Shown here piece after piece: positions 49,176 to 61,800 of a stretch of 64,000 nt of DNA; the first letter of the stretch is position 1; every line of letters starts with the position of its first letter. Below the pieces are notes generated by a model. It had not been told where the DNA came from, did no database searches, and worked only from the letters and a program-made list of their open reading frames with translations. Source of the DNA: Leclercia sp. 29361 (lineage in GTDB: Bacteria > Pseudomonadota > Gammaproteobacteria > Enterobacterales > Enterobacteriaceae); contig NZ_CP049786.1 of the NCBI RefSeq assembly GCF_011290365.1, positions 3,658,001 through 3,722,000 on the forward strand, written 5' to 3'. The translations under genes were made by a program, and so were the position numbers.

Positions 49176-51977
49176 ATGAGTAAATTCACTGTCATCTCCA
49201 GACTGACGCATAAGGAAACGGTAGCCGAAGGAAACCAGATCATACTGGGCGAGGATTCCGTCGTGAAGCTTCAGGCCGGCCGGGGTGATATCGCCAGCTA
49301 TTCCCGCAGCAGCGACGATCTGCTGGTCAGGATGACCAACGGCGAAACCGTAACGCTGAAACACTACTTCGTCAACGACCACCAGCTGGTGCTGGATGAA
49401 AACGGCGCCCTGTGGTGGATCGACGAACCGCTCGCGGTGGAACGTTATCAGTCGATCCCCTCCACCGATGCCCTGATTGCGGGCAACGTCAGTCATTCAT
49501 CCGGGGATACCCCAATCTGGCCGTGGGTGCTGGGTGGCGTGGCGGCGGCAGGCGGCATTGCCCTGGCGGCGGGCGGTGGCGGCGGCGGTGGCGGCGGCGG
49601 TAGCGACCGTATCGATCCCGGCCCGGTACCGCTCGATACCACGCCACCAGCCGCCCCAACCAATCTGCGCTTCTCTTCAGACAGTACTCAGCTGCTCGGC
49701 AATGCCGAGGCCAACAGCACGGTCACCATCACCGATGCCGACGGCAACGTGGTGGGCAAGGCGAAAACCAACGGCAATGGCGACTTTACCGTGGAGCTGG
49801 GCATCCCCTATACCAACGGCGAGACCCTGACGGCTGTCGCTAACGACAGCTCCGGCAACGTCAGCCCGTCGAACAGCATTACCGCCGCGGATACCACCGC
49901 GCCGGAAACGCCGATGATTATTCTCGCGGACGATGCTATCGGCAGCCTGACCGGCGCGCTCAACAGCGACCAGACCACCGACGATCCCCGCCCGGTCTTC
50001 AGCGGCAGCGGCGAGGCCGGGACCACCGTCACCCTTTACGACAACGGTAAGGCCATCGGCACCACGGTGGTGAACAGCGACGGCAGCTGGACCTTCACCC
50101 CCAGCGCAAATCTCGCTGACGGCTTACACCAGTTCACCGCCACCTCCACCGACGCCGCGGGCAACGTCAGCCCGGACTCGGAGGAGTTTAACCTCACCAT
50201 TGACACCCTCGCCCCAAATGCCCCGGTGCTGGAAGTGACGGACGACGTGGGCACTATTCAGGATCTGCTCACTAACGGTGGCTTTACCGATGATAACCAG
50301 CCTGAGCTTGGCGGCTTGGGCGATCCGGGCAGCACTATCGCCATCTATGACAATGGCCTGCTGGTGACGGAAGTGGTCGTCGACGACAACGGCACCTGGA
50401 GCTACACCCCGCCAGTGGCCCTGACGGATGGACTGCACAGCATCACCCTGACGGAGACCGATCTGGCGGGTAACCTGAGCGCCGTCTCCGCGCCGTTTGA
50501 ATTTACCATCGACCGTACGCCACCGCCTGCCCCGACCGGCCTGGTGCTCAATACCGAAGGGACAATCCTTACCGGCACGGCGGAAGCCAACTCGACGGTC
50601 ACGGTCAGCAACGATCTGGGCGTTATCTTAGGCACGGCAATAGCGGATGCCAACGGGGCGTTTTCAGTGACGCTGAGCGCGGCGCAGCTCAACGGCGAGA
50701 CGCTGAGCACAGCAGCCACCGACAGGGCGGGGAACGAAGGGCCAGCTACGGACCTGACTGCCCGGGACACCACCCCACCGGCAGCACCGACCGCCCTCGT
50801 GGTGGCCGCAACGGGTGACAGCGTCAGCGGTGAAGCCGAAGCCGGAGCGCGTATCTCGGTGCGTGACGCCGGGGGAACAGAGCTCGGCTCCGGTGAAGTC
50901 GGCCTCGACGGCAAGTTCACCGTCAACATCGCCCCTGACCAGCTCAACGGTGAAGTGCTGACGGTGCTCGCGTTCGATACTACTCAGAATGAGAGCCCTC
51001 CGGGTCAGGTCACCGCCGCTGACTCCACCCCACCACCACCGCCTGCAGACCTTGATGTCTCTACGGATGGCCTGACGCTCACCGGCACCGCCGAAGCGGG
51101 CAGTACCGTGGTGATTATGGAAGGCACCACCCGGCTCGGTGAAGTGGAGGTTGGCGAATCTGGCAGCTTCTCCTTCACTCTGATCCCCGCCAGGCTGAAC
51201 GGTGAGATCCTGAGTCTTACCGCCACCGATCTGGCGAAAAATACCAGTGCTGCCAGTACGGTAGAAGCCGATGACACCACCCCTCCGGCCACGCCAATCA
51301 TTACCAACGTGGTGGATGACGTTCCTGGCCTTCTCGGCACCATCGAGAGGGGGACGACAACCGATGACCGCACTCCGCTGATCTCCGGGACGGGCGAGCT
51401 GGGCACGAAAATATTTGTCTACAGCGAGAATATTCAGATCGGCTTTACTGAGGTCAATTCTGCGGGCAACTGGTCGTTCCAGGTTCCGGCCAGTCTGACC
51501 GACGGGGCTCACTCCCTTACCGCCGATGCCGTTGACCGCCGCGGCAATCACAGCGTGATGTCCGACATCTGGGCGATTAACGTCGACCCGGCAGCGCCCA
51601 ACCCACCAACCGCAACGGTTGCAACCGCGGCATTCGCCCAGAGCGAGGAGCCGGTGGTCAGCACCCTGAGCGCCAGCACCACCGGCGAAACGCTGATCTA
51701 TAACGTGCTCAATGAGACCGGTGGCGACCACGTCAGCAACTTCTCGCTGGCGGCGGGGGACAAAATCGACATCAGCGAGCTGCTGGTCGGCTGGAACGGC
51801 GATCGCGCCACGCTGGGGGAGTTTATCCAGGTCAGCAACAGTGATGGCAACACCGTGATCAGTATCGACCGGGACGGAGCCGACACCCGCTATGCACCCG
51901 CAACCCTGGTGACGCTGGAGGAGGTTCAGACCACATACGAGGAGCTGGTAAACCAGAACCACATCATTACCTGTTAG
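49176..51977 (+). CDS. Bap-like Ig-repeat surface protein, short paralogue
   Basis: 933 aa. The N-terminal BapA-prefix domain (about 1-125: MSKFTVISRLTHKETV...) is followed by a Gly-run (131-143), about seven Ig-like modules of 80-100 aa (155-815, each ending in the DTTPPAAPT type linker), and a C-terminal type I secretion target domain (about 830-933, GDKIDISELLVGWNG). The ATG at 49176 with GGGAG upstream is chosen over the in-frame TTG at 49161. No N-terminal signal peptide. It should be a type I secreted, possibly cell-attached adhesin. Confidence 0.85.
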   Translation: MSKFTVISRLTHKETVAEGNQIILGEDSVVKLQAGRGDIASYSRSSDDLLVRMTNGETVTLKHYFVNDHQLVLDENGALWWIDEPLAVERYQSIPSTDALIAGNVSHSSGDTPIWPWVLGGVAAAGGIALAAGGGGGGGGGGSDRIDPGPVPLDTTPPAAPTNLRFSSDSTQLLGNAEANSTVTITDADGNVVGKAKTNGNGDFTVELGIPYTNGETLTAVANDSSGNVSPSNSITAADTTAPETPMIILADDAIGSLTGALNSDQTTDDPRPVFSGSGEAGTTVTLYDNGKAIGTTVVNSDGSWTFTPSANLADGLHQFTATSTDAAGNVSPDSEEFNLTIDTLAPNAPVLEVTDDVGTIQDLLTNGGFTDDNQPELGGLGDPGSTIAIYDNGLLVTEVVVDDNGTWSYTPPVALTDGLHSITLTETDLAGNLSAVSAPFEFTIDRTPPPAPTGLVLNTEGTILTGTAEANSTVTVSNDLGVILGTAIADANGAFSVTLSAAQLNGETLSTAATDRAGNEGPATDLTARDTTPPAAPTALVVAATGDSVSGEAEAGARISVRDAGGTELGSGEVGLDGKFTVNIAPDQLNGEVLTVLAFDTTQNESPPGQVTAADSTPPPPPADLDVSTDGLTLTGTAEAGSTVVIMEGTTRLGEVEVGESGSFSFTLIPARLNGEILSLTATDLAKNTSAASTVEADDTTPPATPIITNVVDDVPGLLGTIERGTTTDDRTPLISGTGELGTKIFVYSENIQIGFTEVNSAGNWSFQVPASLTDGAHSLTADAVDRRGNHSVMSDIWAINVDPAAPNPPTATVATAAFAQSEEPVVSTLSASTTGETLIYNVLNETGGDHVSNFSLAAGDKIDISELLVGWNGDRATLGEFIQVSNSDGNTVISIDRDGADTRYAPATLVTLEEVQTTYEELVNQNHIITC

Positions 51978-51985
51978 AAGGTAAA

Positions 51986-52069
51986 CGCCGGGTGGCGGCT
52001 ACGCCTTACCCGGCCTACAAAACCCCGCTTTTGACCTTGTAGGCCCGGCAAGCTTCGCGCCGCCGGGCA
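51986..52069. repeat. BIME in inverted orientation
   Basis: REP unit 51986-52018 (exact reverse complement of 47436-47468) and a second at about 52039-52069 that resembles the reverse complement of 47401-47427. So the whole BIME at 47.4 kb is present here inverted. Confidence 0.85.
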
Positions 52070-52562
52070 TTCAGGCCGCACCATGCAACATCTTACTCGC
52101 CCTGGAAACCACAAAAACGAAAATAACCGAACAAAAGCGAAAATATTTATATTGCCCGGAATTAATAACCCTAAACTTAATGCAATTACTATTGTAATCA
52201 CACTCTCATTCTATTTTTTCTACCAAATACCGCTGTTGCCTTAACTTAAACAATGGACTAAATAGCAGAGCCTTTTATTAATGCAACTTGTATATATCAA
52301 TATTAAAAAACAGCTAAAAATATATCATATTCACTATCTTATTAACCCTGACTTAATTATTTACACAGCCTCACTTAAATATAATTTCGCCTCTTTTACA
52401 CATCCAGATTATTCCTAAGTAATTAAATTAACATTAAAATAAGCGTCTCTCCCCCGCGCTACGCCAGCCACGCCAACCCGCAGCCCGCCTGGGCTCCATG
52501 ACTCAACACCCGCACAAATAACGCCTTCAATATCGCTAACCCTTTATTAACCGGTGCTTAAT
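52070..52562. other. Intergenic region between the two adhesins
   Basis: AT-rich (52090-52440) with no supported gene, followed by a short GC-rich part (52445-52500). It ends in the promoter element of the large adhesin. No terminator hairpin with T-run was recognised apart from the REP stems. Confidence 0.55.
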
Positions 52563-52591
52563 TTGCGCTTTTAGCACTTTCTGGCTATATC
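52563..52591 (+). promoter_or_regulatory. Conserved promoter element of adhesin 2
   Basis: TTGCGC (52563-52568), 17-bp spacer, TATATC (52586-52591), matching the element at 48948-48976 in hexamers, spacing and spacer end. The leader to the start codon would be about 260 nt, long for a simple gene. Confidence 0.6.
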
Positions 52592-52860
52592 AAATTAAGT
52601 CAATCCGAAATTGTTACCAATATTAAAGACAAGGATTTTACCGCCGAGAAATATACCCCCATACGCCTTACCCCCCTGAATATCAAGGGCAAAATACCGC
52701 TGCCACCATCGCTTTATCGGCAGCCATTAATAACTTTTAAATAATTACCCTGGGTCATTGTTGCAAATAAACAGTTTCCCTACGGGTGGCGCTCAATCTG
52801 CTCAATAGAAATGGCTTAAACCGCTCGCCATTTCATTGCACTCTGCCGGGAGTAATATAC

Positions 52861-55800
52861 ATGAGTAAAATCACTGTCATCTCCAAACTGACGCACGTGG
52901 AATCGGTAACAGACGGGACTCAGGTCACGCTGAATGACTCCTCCATCGTTAAGATCAACGCCGAACGGGCCGACATTCTCGGCTACGAACGCAGCGGCAA
53001 TGACCTGATTGTTAAGCTGGCCGACGGCGAAACCCTGACCCTCAAAAATTTCTTTGTCGCCGGCGATCAGGGTATCAGCCAGCTGGTGCTGGAAGAGGAG
53101 AATGGCGCGCTGTGGTGGATTGCCGATCCAATGGCCGCTGAAAGCTACCAGTCGATTGCCTCCATTGATGCCCTGCTGGCAGGCACTACCACCGCGTCGG
53201 CAGGTGAAGCGGCGATCTGGCCGTGGGCCCTGGGTGGCGTGGCGGTGGCAGGGGGCATTGCCCTGGCTGCAGGTGGCGGTGGCGGTGGTGGAAGTGACAG
53301 TGATAATGGTAATGGCGGTGGCAGCGACGGCGGCAATGGCAGTAACCCCACTCCGCCGGTCACCAACCCGAACGACACCACGCCTCCCGGCGCGGCCGGC
53401 AACCTCAGATTCTCACCAGACGGCACTCAGCTTAGCGGGAGCGCCGAAGCCAACAGCATCATCACCGTCACCGATGCCAACGGGAATGTGGTCGGCAGAG
53501 GTCAGACCGACAGCAACGGTGAATTCACGGTCGATCTGGGCACCCCTTACACCAACGGCGAAACCCTGACCGTCACCCCTACCGACGGGGCAGGCAACAC
53601 AGGACCGGGCACCCCGGTGACCGCCGCGGATACCACCCCGCCGCAGGCTCCAACCATCAACTCCGTTGTCGATGATGCTGGCAGCGCGACCGGATCGCTC
53701 ACCAGCGGCCAGATCACCGACGACGCCCGCCCGACCTTTAGCGGCAGCGGCGAACCCGGCAGCACCATCACGGTTTACGACAACGGTAACGCCATCGGCA
53801 CCGCACAGGTCAACAGCGACGGCAGCTGGAGCTTCACCCCGGACACCGCGCTGGGCGAAGGCGCACACCAGATCACCACCCGGGCCACCGATGGCGCGGG
53901 CAATACCGGCCCGGCCTCACCGGCCTTCAGCCTTACGGTTGACACCGTCGCCCCAAATGCCCCGTCCGGCGTGACGATCACTGACACCACCGGAACGGTG
54001 CAGGGCGTACTGGTCGCGGGACAGTCCACCGACGCCAACCGCCCTGCCCTGAACGGCACCGGCGACGTGGGCAGCATCATCACCCTCTATGACAACGGCC
54101 AGGTCGTGGGCCAGGCTACCGTTGGCGCGGACGGCAAATGGAGCTTTACGCCAGACACGCCGCTTGCCGATGGCGCGCACAGCATTACCCTGACGGAGAC
54201 CGATCTGGCGGGCAACACCAGCGCCCCCTCCGCCCCGTTTGACTTTATCATTGACCGCACCCCGCCGGACCAGCCGACCATCGGCCTGATCCCTGGCGGC
54301 ACTGAGGTCACCGGCACCGCCGAACCAGGCAGCACCATCACCATCACCGACGGGAATGGGACGGTGATTGGCAAGGGCCAGACCGATGCCAACGGCGACT
54401 ACAGCGTTCCCCTCACCGAGGCACAAACCGAAGGGGATACCATCAACGTGGTGGCCTCCGATGCTGCCGGAAACCAGAGCCCGCCAGTGAGCACCGTGGT
54501 TGGCGATGTCACCCCGCCTGACGCCCCGACCAACCTTGCGATCAACCCTGAAGGCAGCATCGTCACCGGTAACGCCGAAGCGGGCAGCACCGTCACCATT
54601 CGTGATGGCGACGACATCATCGGCAGAGGGACCGCCGGTCCGGACGGCAGCTTCGAGATTATCCTCACCACCCCACGCCTGAACGGGGAAGACCTGGCGG
54701 TCACCGCCACCGATCCGGCGGGTAACACCGGGCCGGAAGGGGCCATTACCGCCCCGGACATCACCCCACCGCAGGCCCCGGTCATCACCAGCGTGGTGGA
54801 TGACGTGGAGGGCATTACAGGCGTGGTCCTTAATGGGCAGATCACCAATGACACCCGTCCGGTAGTCACCGGTACCGGCGAACCTGGCGCCACCATTAAT
54901 ATCTACAACGGCGCGCTCCTGGTGGGTTCTGCCGAAGTGGATGCCGACGGCAACTGGTCCAGCGAGCTGGAGCTGAACGACGACGGCGGCTATGTGCTGA
55001 CGGCGCAAGCCGTTGACGCTAATGGCAACACTGGCGGCTTGTCCAACAGCTGGACTATCATCATCGATGCCACCCCACCGGCCACCCCGGCCATTTCCCA
55101 GGTAATCAACGATCTGCCTGAGACCGCGGTGGCCATCAGCAACAACGGCACCACCAACGACAACCGTCCGACCCTGTACGGCACCGGCGAAGCGGGTTCG
55201 ACCATCAGCATTCGGGTAGATGGCGTGGAGGTCGGCACGGCGCAGGTGGGCGACGGCGGGGAGTGGAGCTTCACCCCGGCCACGGCGCTTCTGGATGGTC
55301 TGCATGAGATCACCACGGTGGCGACAGATGCCGCCGGTAACAGCAGCCCTGCCTCCGGGACCTTTACCCTGACCATCGATACCGTCGCCCCTGAGATCCC
55401 GGCGATCACCCGGGTGGTGGATAACACCGGCAGCGTGCAGGGCGATATCAGCAACAACGTCCCGACCGACGAAACCCGTCCGGTGATCGAGGGGACTGGT
55501 CCGGCGAATTCGCAGATCAGCATCTACGAAGGCACCACCCTGCTCGGCACCACTACCAGCAATGCGGATGGCACCTGGAGCCTGCGGCTCGCCACGCCGC
55601 TGGTTAATGGCACCCACGTTCTGACCGCGTCGGTCAGCGATGCGGTGGGTAACATCTCCACCTCCGGCAGCTTTAACCTGGTGGTGGATACCCTGGCCCC
55701 GGGCACCCCGGAAGTACCGGCGATCACCGTCAACCCTGACGGAAGCGGTGAAGAGCCCCTCACCTCCGGCGGCAGCACCCGCGACACTACCCCGACCCTG

Positions 55801-58800
55801 AGCGGCACCGGGACGGAAGGCGATATCGTCTCCATCTACGACGGCACCACTAAAATCGGGGAAACCACAATCCCACCGGGCGGCAACTGGACCTGGACCC
55901 CGCCAGCAGGGCTGCCGAACGGCACCTACGATCTCAGCCTGACCGTGACCAACAAAGACGGCGCGGGCAACGAGAGCGCCCCGTCGCAGCCGGTGTCCAT
56001 CACCATTGATACCGACGCGCCGGATCAACCTGATGCGCCGGTCGTCACCGATAACGTGAGCGAAATTACCGGGCCGGTGGGCAACAACGGCGCGACCAAC
56101 GACACCCGTCCGGTGCTGAGCGGTACCGGCACACCGGATGACGTGATCAGCATTTACGACCAGACCACGGCAGGTAACGTGCTGGTGGGCGAAGTGGTGG
56201 TCGACATCAACGGCAACTGGACCTGGCGTGCCGAGGAGCCGCTGTCCGAGGGGTCACACAGCTTTACCGTTGTCGCTACCGATGCGGCGGGCAATGCCTC
56301 GGTGGTATCAGATGCCATCACCGTGACCGTCGACACCCTCGTGCCTGCGATCCCAACCATCGCCAGCGTGAATGACAATCCTGCCGCGGGCGGCAGCACC
56401 AACGACAACACTCCGACCGTCACCGGGACCGGCGAAAACGGCACCACGGTGATCCTCTACAGCAACGGGGTTGAAGTGGGCCGCGGGCTGGTCACCAACG
56501 GCAGCTGGTCTATCACCACGCCAGCGCTGAATGACGGCCCGACCACCCTCACCGTGGCGGCGGTGGATGCCGCCGGGAACGTCAGCGGCACCGGCAGCGA
56601 CTTTGCCTTCACCATCGACACCGTGCCGCCGGGCAACCCGCAGCTGCTGGAGATCTCTGACAGCACCCTGGCCAACGGCACGCTGTACGTGAAGAGCGAC
56701 ATCCCGACCCTGAAAGGCACCGGCGAACCGCTGAGCACCCTCACCGTCCTGATCGACGGTAATCCGGTGGGCGAGGTGCAGGTCAACGAGCAGGGAGAGT
56801 GGACCTTCCCGCTGCCGGTCGGCAGCGAACTGCCGGATGACACCCACACCATCACCGTGGTGGCGACCGACGCGGCAGGCAACACCAGCCAAAGCAGCCC
56901 GGTCACCCTGGTAGTGGATACTGACGCACCGGATAGTCCAGTGGTCACCGGGATCGTCTCCGGCGGCACCCCGCTGAACGGTACCGCCGAACCGGGCTCC
57001 ACCATTACGGTCACCGGCCCGGGCAACGTGGTGCTGGGTACCGGCGTGACCAACGCCGAGGGGCAGTTCTCTGTCGCCCTGACCCCACCGCAAAGCGATG
57101 CGGTGCTTCTCAGCCTGACCGCCAGCGATCCGGCGGGCAACGGTAGCGGCCCGACGACCTATAACGTCCAGGCCACACCAGAGCTGCCAGCCGTACCGAC
57201 CATCGTCGCCATCCTTGATGACAACGGTACAGACGGCAACGTTAACGTCAAAGGCGGCAGCTCCAACGACACCACCCCTACCCTCACCGGTACGGCGATC
57301 CCGGGCAGCCTGGTGACGATTTACCTGGACGGCAGCACCACGGCGCTGGGCACCGTTACCGCTGACGCCACGACCGGTGCCTGGACGTTCCCGGTTGCTG
57401 AACTGGCCGAAGGCAACCATAGCTTCAGCGTGACCGCCACCGTTGACGGCCAGACCAGCGGCCTGTCGCCAGCGGCAACGGTCAATATCGATCTCACCGC
57501 CCCGGACGCTCCGGCGTTTGGTTCCGTGGTGGACGACGTCGGTCCGCTGACCGGGACAGTGGTCAGCGGCAGACCAACCAACGATGACCTGCCGACCTTC
57601 ACCGGTACGGCAACCCCGGGGGATGTAATCCGCCTTTACGCGGACGATACCCTGATCGGCACCGCCACGGTGGGCAACACCGGGGCCTGGAGCATCACCC
57701 TGACCGAACCGCTGGATGATGGCACCTACGCCCTGACCCTCAGCGCCACCGATCCGGCCGGGAACGAAAGCTCACGCTCTGAACCGTTCTCCCTGGTGGT
57801 GGATACCACCGCGGGCGAAGCGATCATCACCGGGGCCAACGATGACGTCGGGCCGGTCACCGGCAACGTCGCCAACAACGGCAGCACCAATGACAACACC
57901 CCAACCCTGACGGGCACCGCGGAAGCCGGCAGCAGCGTCGCCATCTACGACGGCATCAACCTGATTGGCACCGTCACCGCCAGCCCTACCGGCGCCTGGA
58001 GCTTCACCCCGACTACCGTGCTGGCGGAAGGTCAGCACGTCTTTACCGTGGTCGCCACCGACAGCGCGGGCAACGTTAGCCCATTCTCGGAGGCATACAC
58101 CCTGGTGGTGGACATGACCCCACCGGCTACCCCGGTGATTGTCAGCATCAACGATGACGTGCCGGGCAATACCGGTCTGCTGACCAATGGGCAGATCACC
58201 AACGATGTGCGTCCGGAACTGACCGGCACCGGCGTGGCGGGCAGCACTGTCCACATTCTGGATAACGGGATCGAGATCGGCACCGCGCTGGTCAGCGCCA
58301 GCGGCAGCTGGAGCTTTACTCCGACCAGCGATCTGGCCGCCGGACCTCACGATCTGCGCGTCAACGCCACCGATGCCGCGGGCAACGTCTCCGGTACCTC
58401 GCCGATCTTCAACATCAATATCGATATCGCCGCCCCACTGGCACCGGTCCTCAACACCGTGGTGGATGATGTCGGCACCGTGACCGGCACGCTGGACAGC
58501 GGTGATGTCACCAACGACGCGCGCCCAACCTTCACCGGCAGCGGCGAAGTGGGGGCCACCATCCGCATCATTGTTGACGAGCTGGAGATCGGCACCGCGG
58601 TGGTTAACGCCTCGGGCAGCTGGACCTTCACTCCGGAAACGGCGCTGGCAGAAGGCACCCGCAGCATCCGCTTTACCGCCACCGACGCCGCCGGAAACAC
58701 CAGCCCTGCCAGCGATCCCTTTACCCTGACGGTGGATACCCTGGCCCCAACGGCGCCGACGCTTACCGCCATCAGCGATAACGTGGGCACCATTCAGACG

Positions 58801-61800
58801 CCAATCACCACCTCCGGCCAGACCACCGACGACACGACGCCGACCCTGACCGGCCAGGCTGAAGCCAATTCCAGCGTGGCGATTTACGACAACGGTGCCC
58901 TCGTCGCCACCGTGCAGGCCAACGAAACCGGCGACTGGAGCTGGACCCCGGCCACGGCCCTGACCAGCGGCAGCCATACCTTCACCACCAATGCCCGTGA
59001 TGAAGCGGGCAACCTCAGCGAGACCTCCCCGGGCTTCACGCTGATTGTCGATACCCTGCCTCCTGCCCCGCCGACGATTACCCTGGCGATTGACAACATC
59101 GACCCGGTGACCGGCTCGCTCACCAGCGGCCGCACCACCAACGACGACCAGCCGGTGCTCACCGGCACCAGCGAACCGAACGCCCGGATACAGATTTTTG
59201 CCGATGACGTACTGGTGGGCGAAGGTATCGCGAATGCCGACGGCAACTGGTCAATCGAGGTCAACACCCCGCTCAGCGATGCCCTGCACAACTTCACCGC
59301 GGTGGCGATCGACGCAGCAGGCAATGCCAGCGATCCGTCCGCCATCTTCACCCTGACGGTGGATACGCAGGTTCCGGTCGCGCCGGTGCTGGTTTCGGTG
59401 GTCGATGATGTCGGCACCGAGGTAACCCTCACTAATGGCCAACTGACCAACGACGCCAGACCAACCCTCAGCGGCACGGCGGAAGCGGGCACTACGGTGA
59501 ACGTTTACGACGGCACGACCCTGCTGGGCAGCGCCCTCGTTGGGGAGAACAACGCCTGGAGCTTCACCCCGCTCAGCCCGCTGGCTGACGGGGAACACAC
59601 CCTGACGGTGACCACCACCGATGCGGCAGGCAACGTCAGCCCGCCGACCACCGGGTTTATCGTTAACGTCGATGCCACCGCCCCGATCGCACCGGCCATC
59701 ACCTCGGTGGTGGATAACACCGGTTCGGTGCAGGGTCCGGTTCTCAACGGCAGCCCGACCAACGACACCCGTCCGACCCTCAACGGCACCGCCGAAGCCA
59801 ATGCCATCGTGCGCATTTACGACGGCGAGACCCTGGTGGGCGAGACCACCGCTAACGCCGAAGGCCAGTGGACGCTGGATCAGACCCTCGTCGCCCTTGA
59901 GGACGGCAACCATAACTTCACCGCCGTCGCCATTGATGAGGCAGGCAACCTCAGCGCGGCCTCGCCGGTGGCCTCGATTATCATCGACACCCTTGCCCCG
60001 GGGGCACCGGACAGCTTCACCGTCCTCAATAACGGCACTACCCTTACCGGCCGTGGTGAAGCGGGCAGCACCATCACCGTACGCGATGGAAACGCAGTGA
60101 TCGGTACCGGCGTGGTTGACGACAGCGGCAGCTTCTCCGTCACTCTCACCACGCCGAAACTGAACGGTGAACTGCTGACGGTCACCGCCACTGACATCGC
60201 CGGAAACACCGGCGCGGAAGGCCAGATCGCCGCCCCGGATACCACCCCACCGGCCATCCCGGTGATTACTGACGTGGTGGACAACGTGACCGCTGTCACC
60301 GGCACCGTCACCGACGGGCAGACCACCAATGATGCCACGCCGCTGATCCGCGGCACCGGTCCGGCCAACACCACTATCCAGATCTACAGCGGCACGGTGC
60401 TGATCGGCACCACGCAGGCCAGCGCGGAGGGCACCTGGGAGATCCAGCTCACCACCGCCCTGCCTGACGGCGGCCACGTCCTGACGGCGCAATCCGTCGA
60501 CGCCGTGGGGAACAACAGCGCCGCCTCCAACAGCTGGAGCATCGTGGTGGATGCCACCGCCCCGGACGCGCCAGCGATCACCTCCGTGGTGAACGATCTC
60601 TCCGGCAGCCCGGTGGCCATTGCTGACAACGGTGCCACTAACGACACCCTTCCGACCCTGAACGGCACCGGGGAAGCCGGGACCACCATCAGCATTCGGG
60701 TGGATGGCGTTGAGGTCGGTACCACCCTGGTGAGCGCAGGAGGGGTATGGACCTTCACCCCTGAGGATGCCCTCGCCGAGGGGCCGCACGCGATCACCGT
60801 GGTGGCGACGGATGCCGCCGGTAACACAGGCGAGCCTTCCCCGGCCTTTAACCTCACTATCGATACCGTCCCGCCAGTCGCCCCGGTCATCACCGTAGCG
60901 GTGGACACCAGCGGAAGCGTCACTGGCGACGTGGTCAGCGACCAGCCGACCGATGAAACCCTGCCGCTGATCCGCGGGACCGGCCCGGCAAACGCGCAGA
61001 TTAGCCTCTATGACGGCACCACCCTGCTCGGCACCGCCACAACCAGCGCAACGGGGGCATGGAGCATCCAGCTGACCGTGCCGCTGGGTAACGGCACCCA
61101 CGCCCTGACCGCCACGGTCAGCGATGCGGCGGGCAACACCGCCACCTCCGGCACCTTTAACCTGGTGGTGGATAACGTGCCGCCTGCCACGCCGGACATC
61201 CCGGACATCACCGTCAACCCTGACGGCAGTGGCGAGACGGCTATTTCCGGCGGCGGCAGCACCCGCGATACCACCCCAACCCTGAGCGGCACCGGGAATG
61301 AGGGCGATATCGTCACCATCTACAACGGCACCACCCCGATCGGGGAAGCCACCGTGCAGCCAGACGGGACCTGGACCTGGACCCCGCCAGCGGGCCTGCC
61401 GAATGGCACCTACGATCTGAGCCTGACCGTGACCAACAGCGACGGCGCGGGTAACGAGAGTGCGCCGTCGAATCCGGTGACTATCACCATCGATACCGAT
61501 GCGCCGGACGCGCCGGGGCTGCCAGTCGTCACGGATAACGTCAGCGACATCACCGGCCCGGTGAGCAACAACGGCGCCACCAACGATACCCGTCCGGTGT
61601 TGAGCGGCACCGGCACGCCGGATGACACCATCACCATCTATGACCAGACCACGACAGGTAACGTGCCGGTGGGCGAAGTGGTGGTCGACATCAACGGCAA
61701 CTGGACATGGCGTCCGGACCAGCCGCTGGCCGAGGGATCACACAGCTTTACCCTCACCGCCACCGACGAGGCGGGCAACGTCTCGCCGATCTCAGGCAGC

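Noticed and set aside
50664..51962. 432-codon minus-strand frame opposite the first adhesin
   Set aside because: Same cause as above: codon bias of the sense Ig repeats. No ribosome site or family features.
53917..56028. 703-codon open frame on the minus strand inside the large adhesin
   Set aside because: It mirrors the repeated, GC-rich Ig modules; similar antisense frames occur at 56308-57420, 57772-58977, 59251-61101 and 61792-62928 and end at random points. The encoded Gly/Arg/Val-rich text has no protein character.
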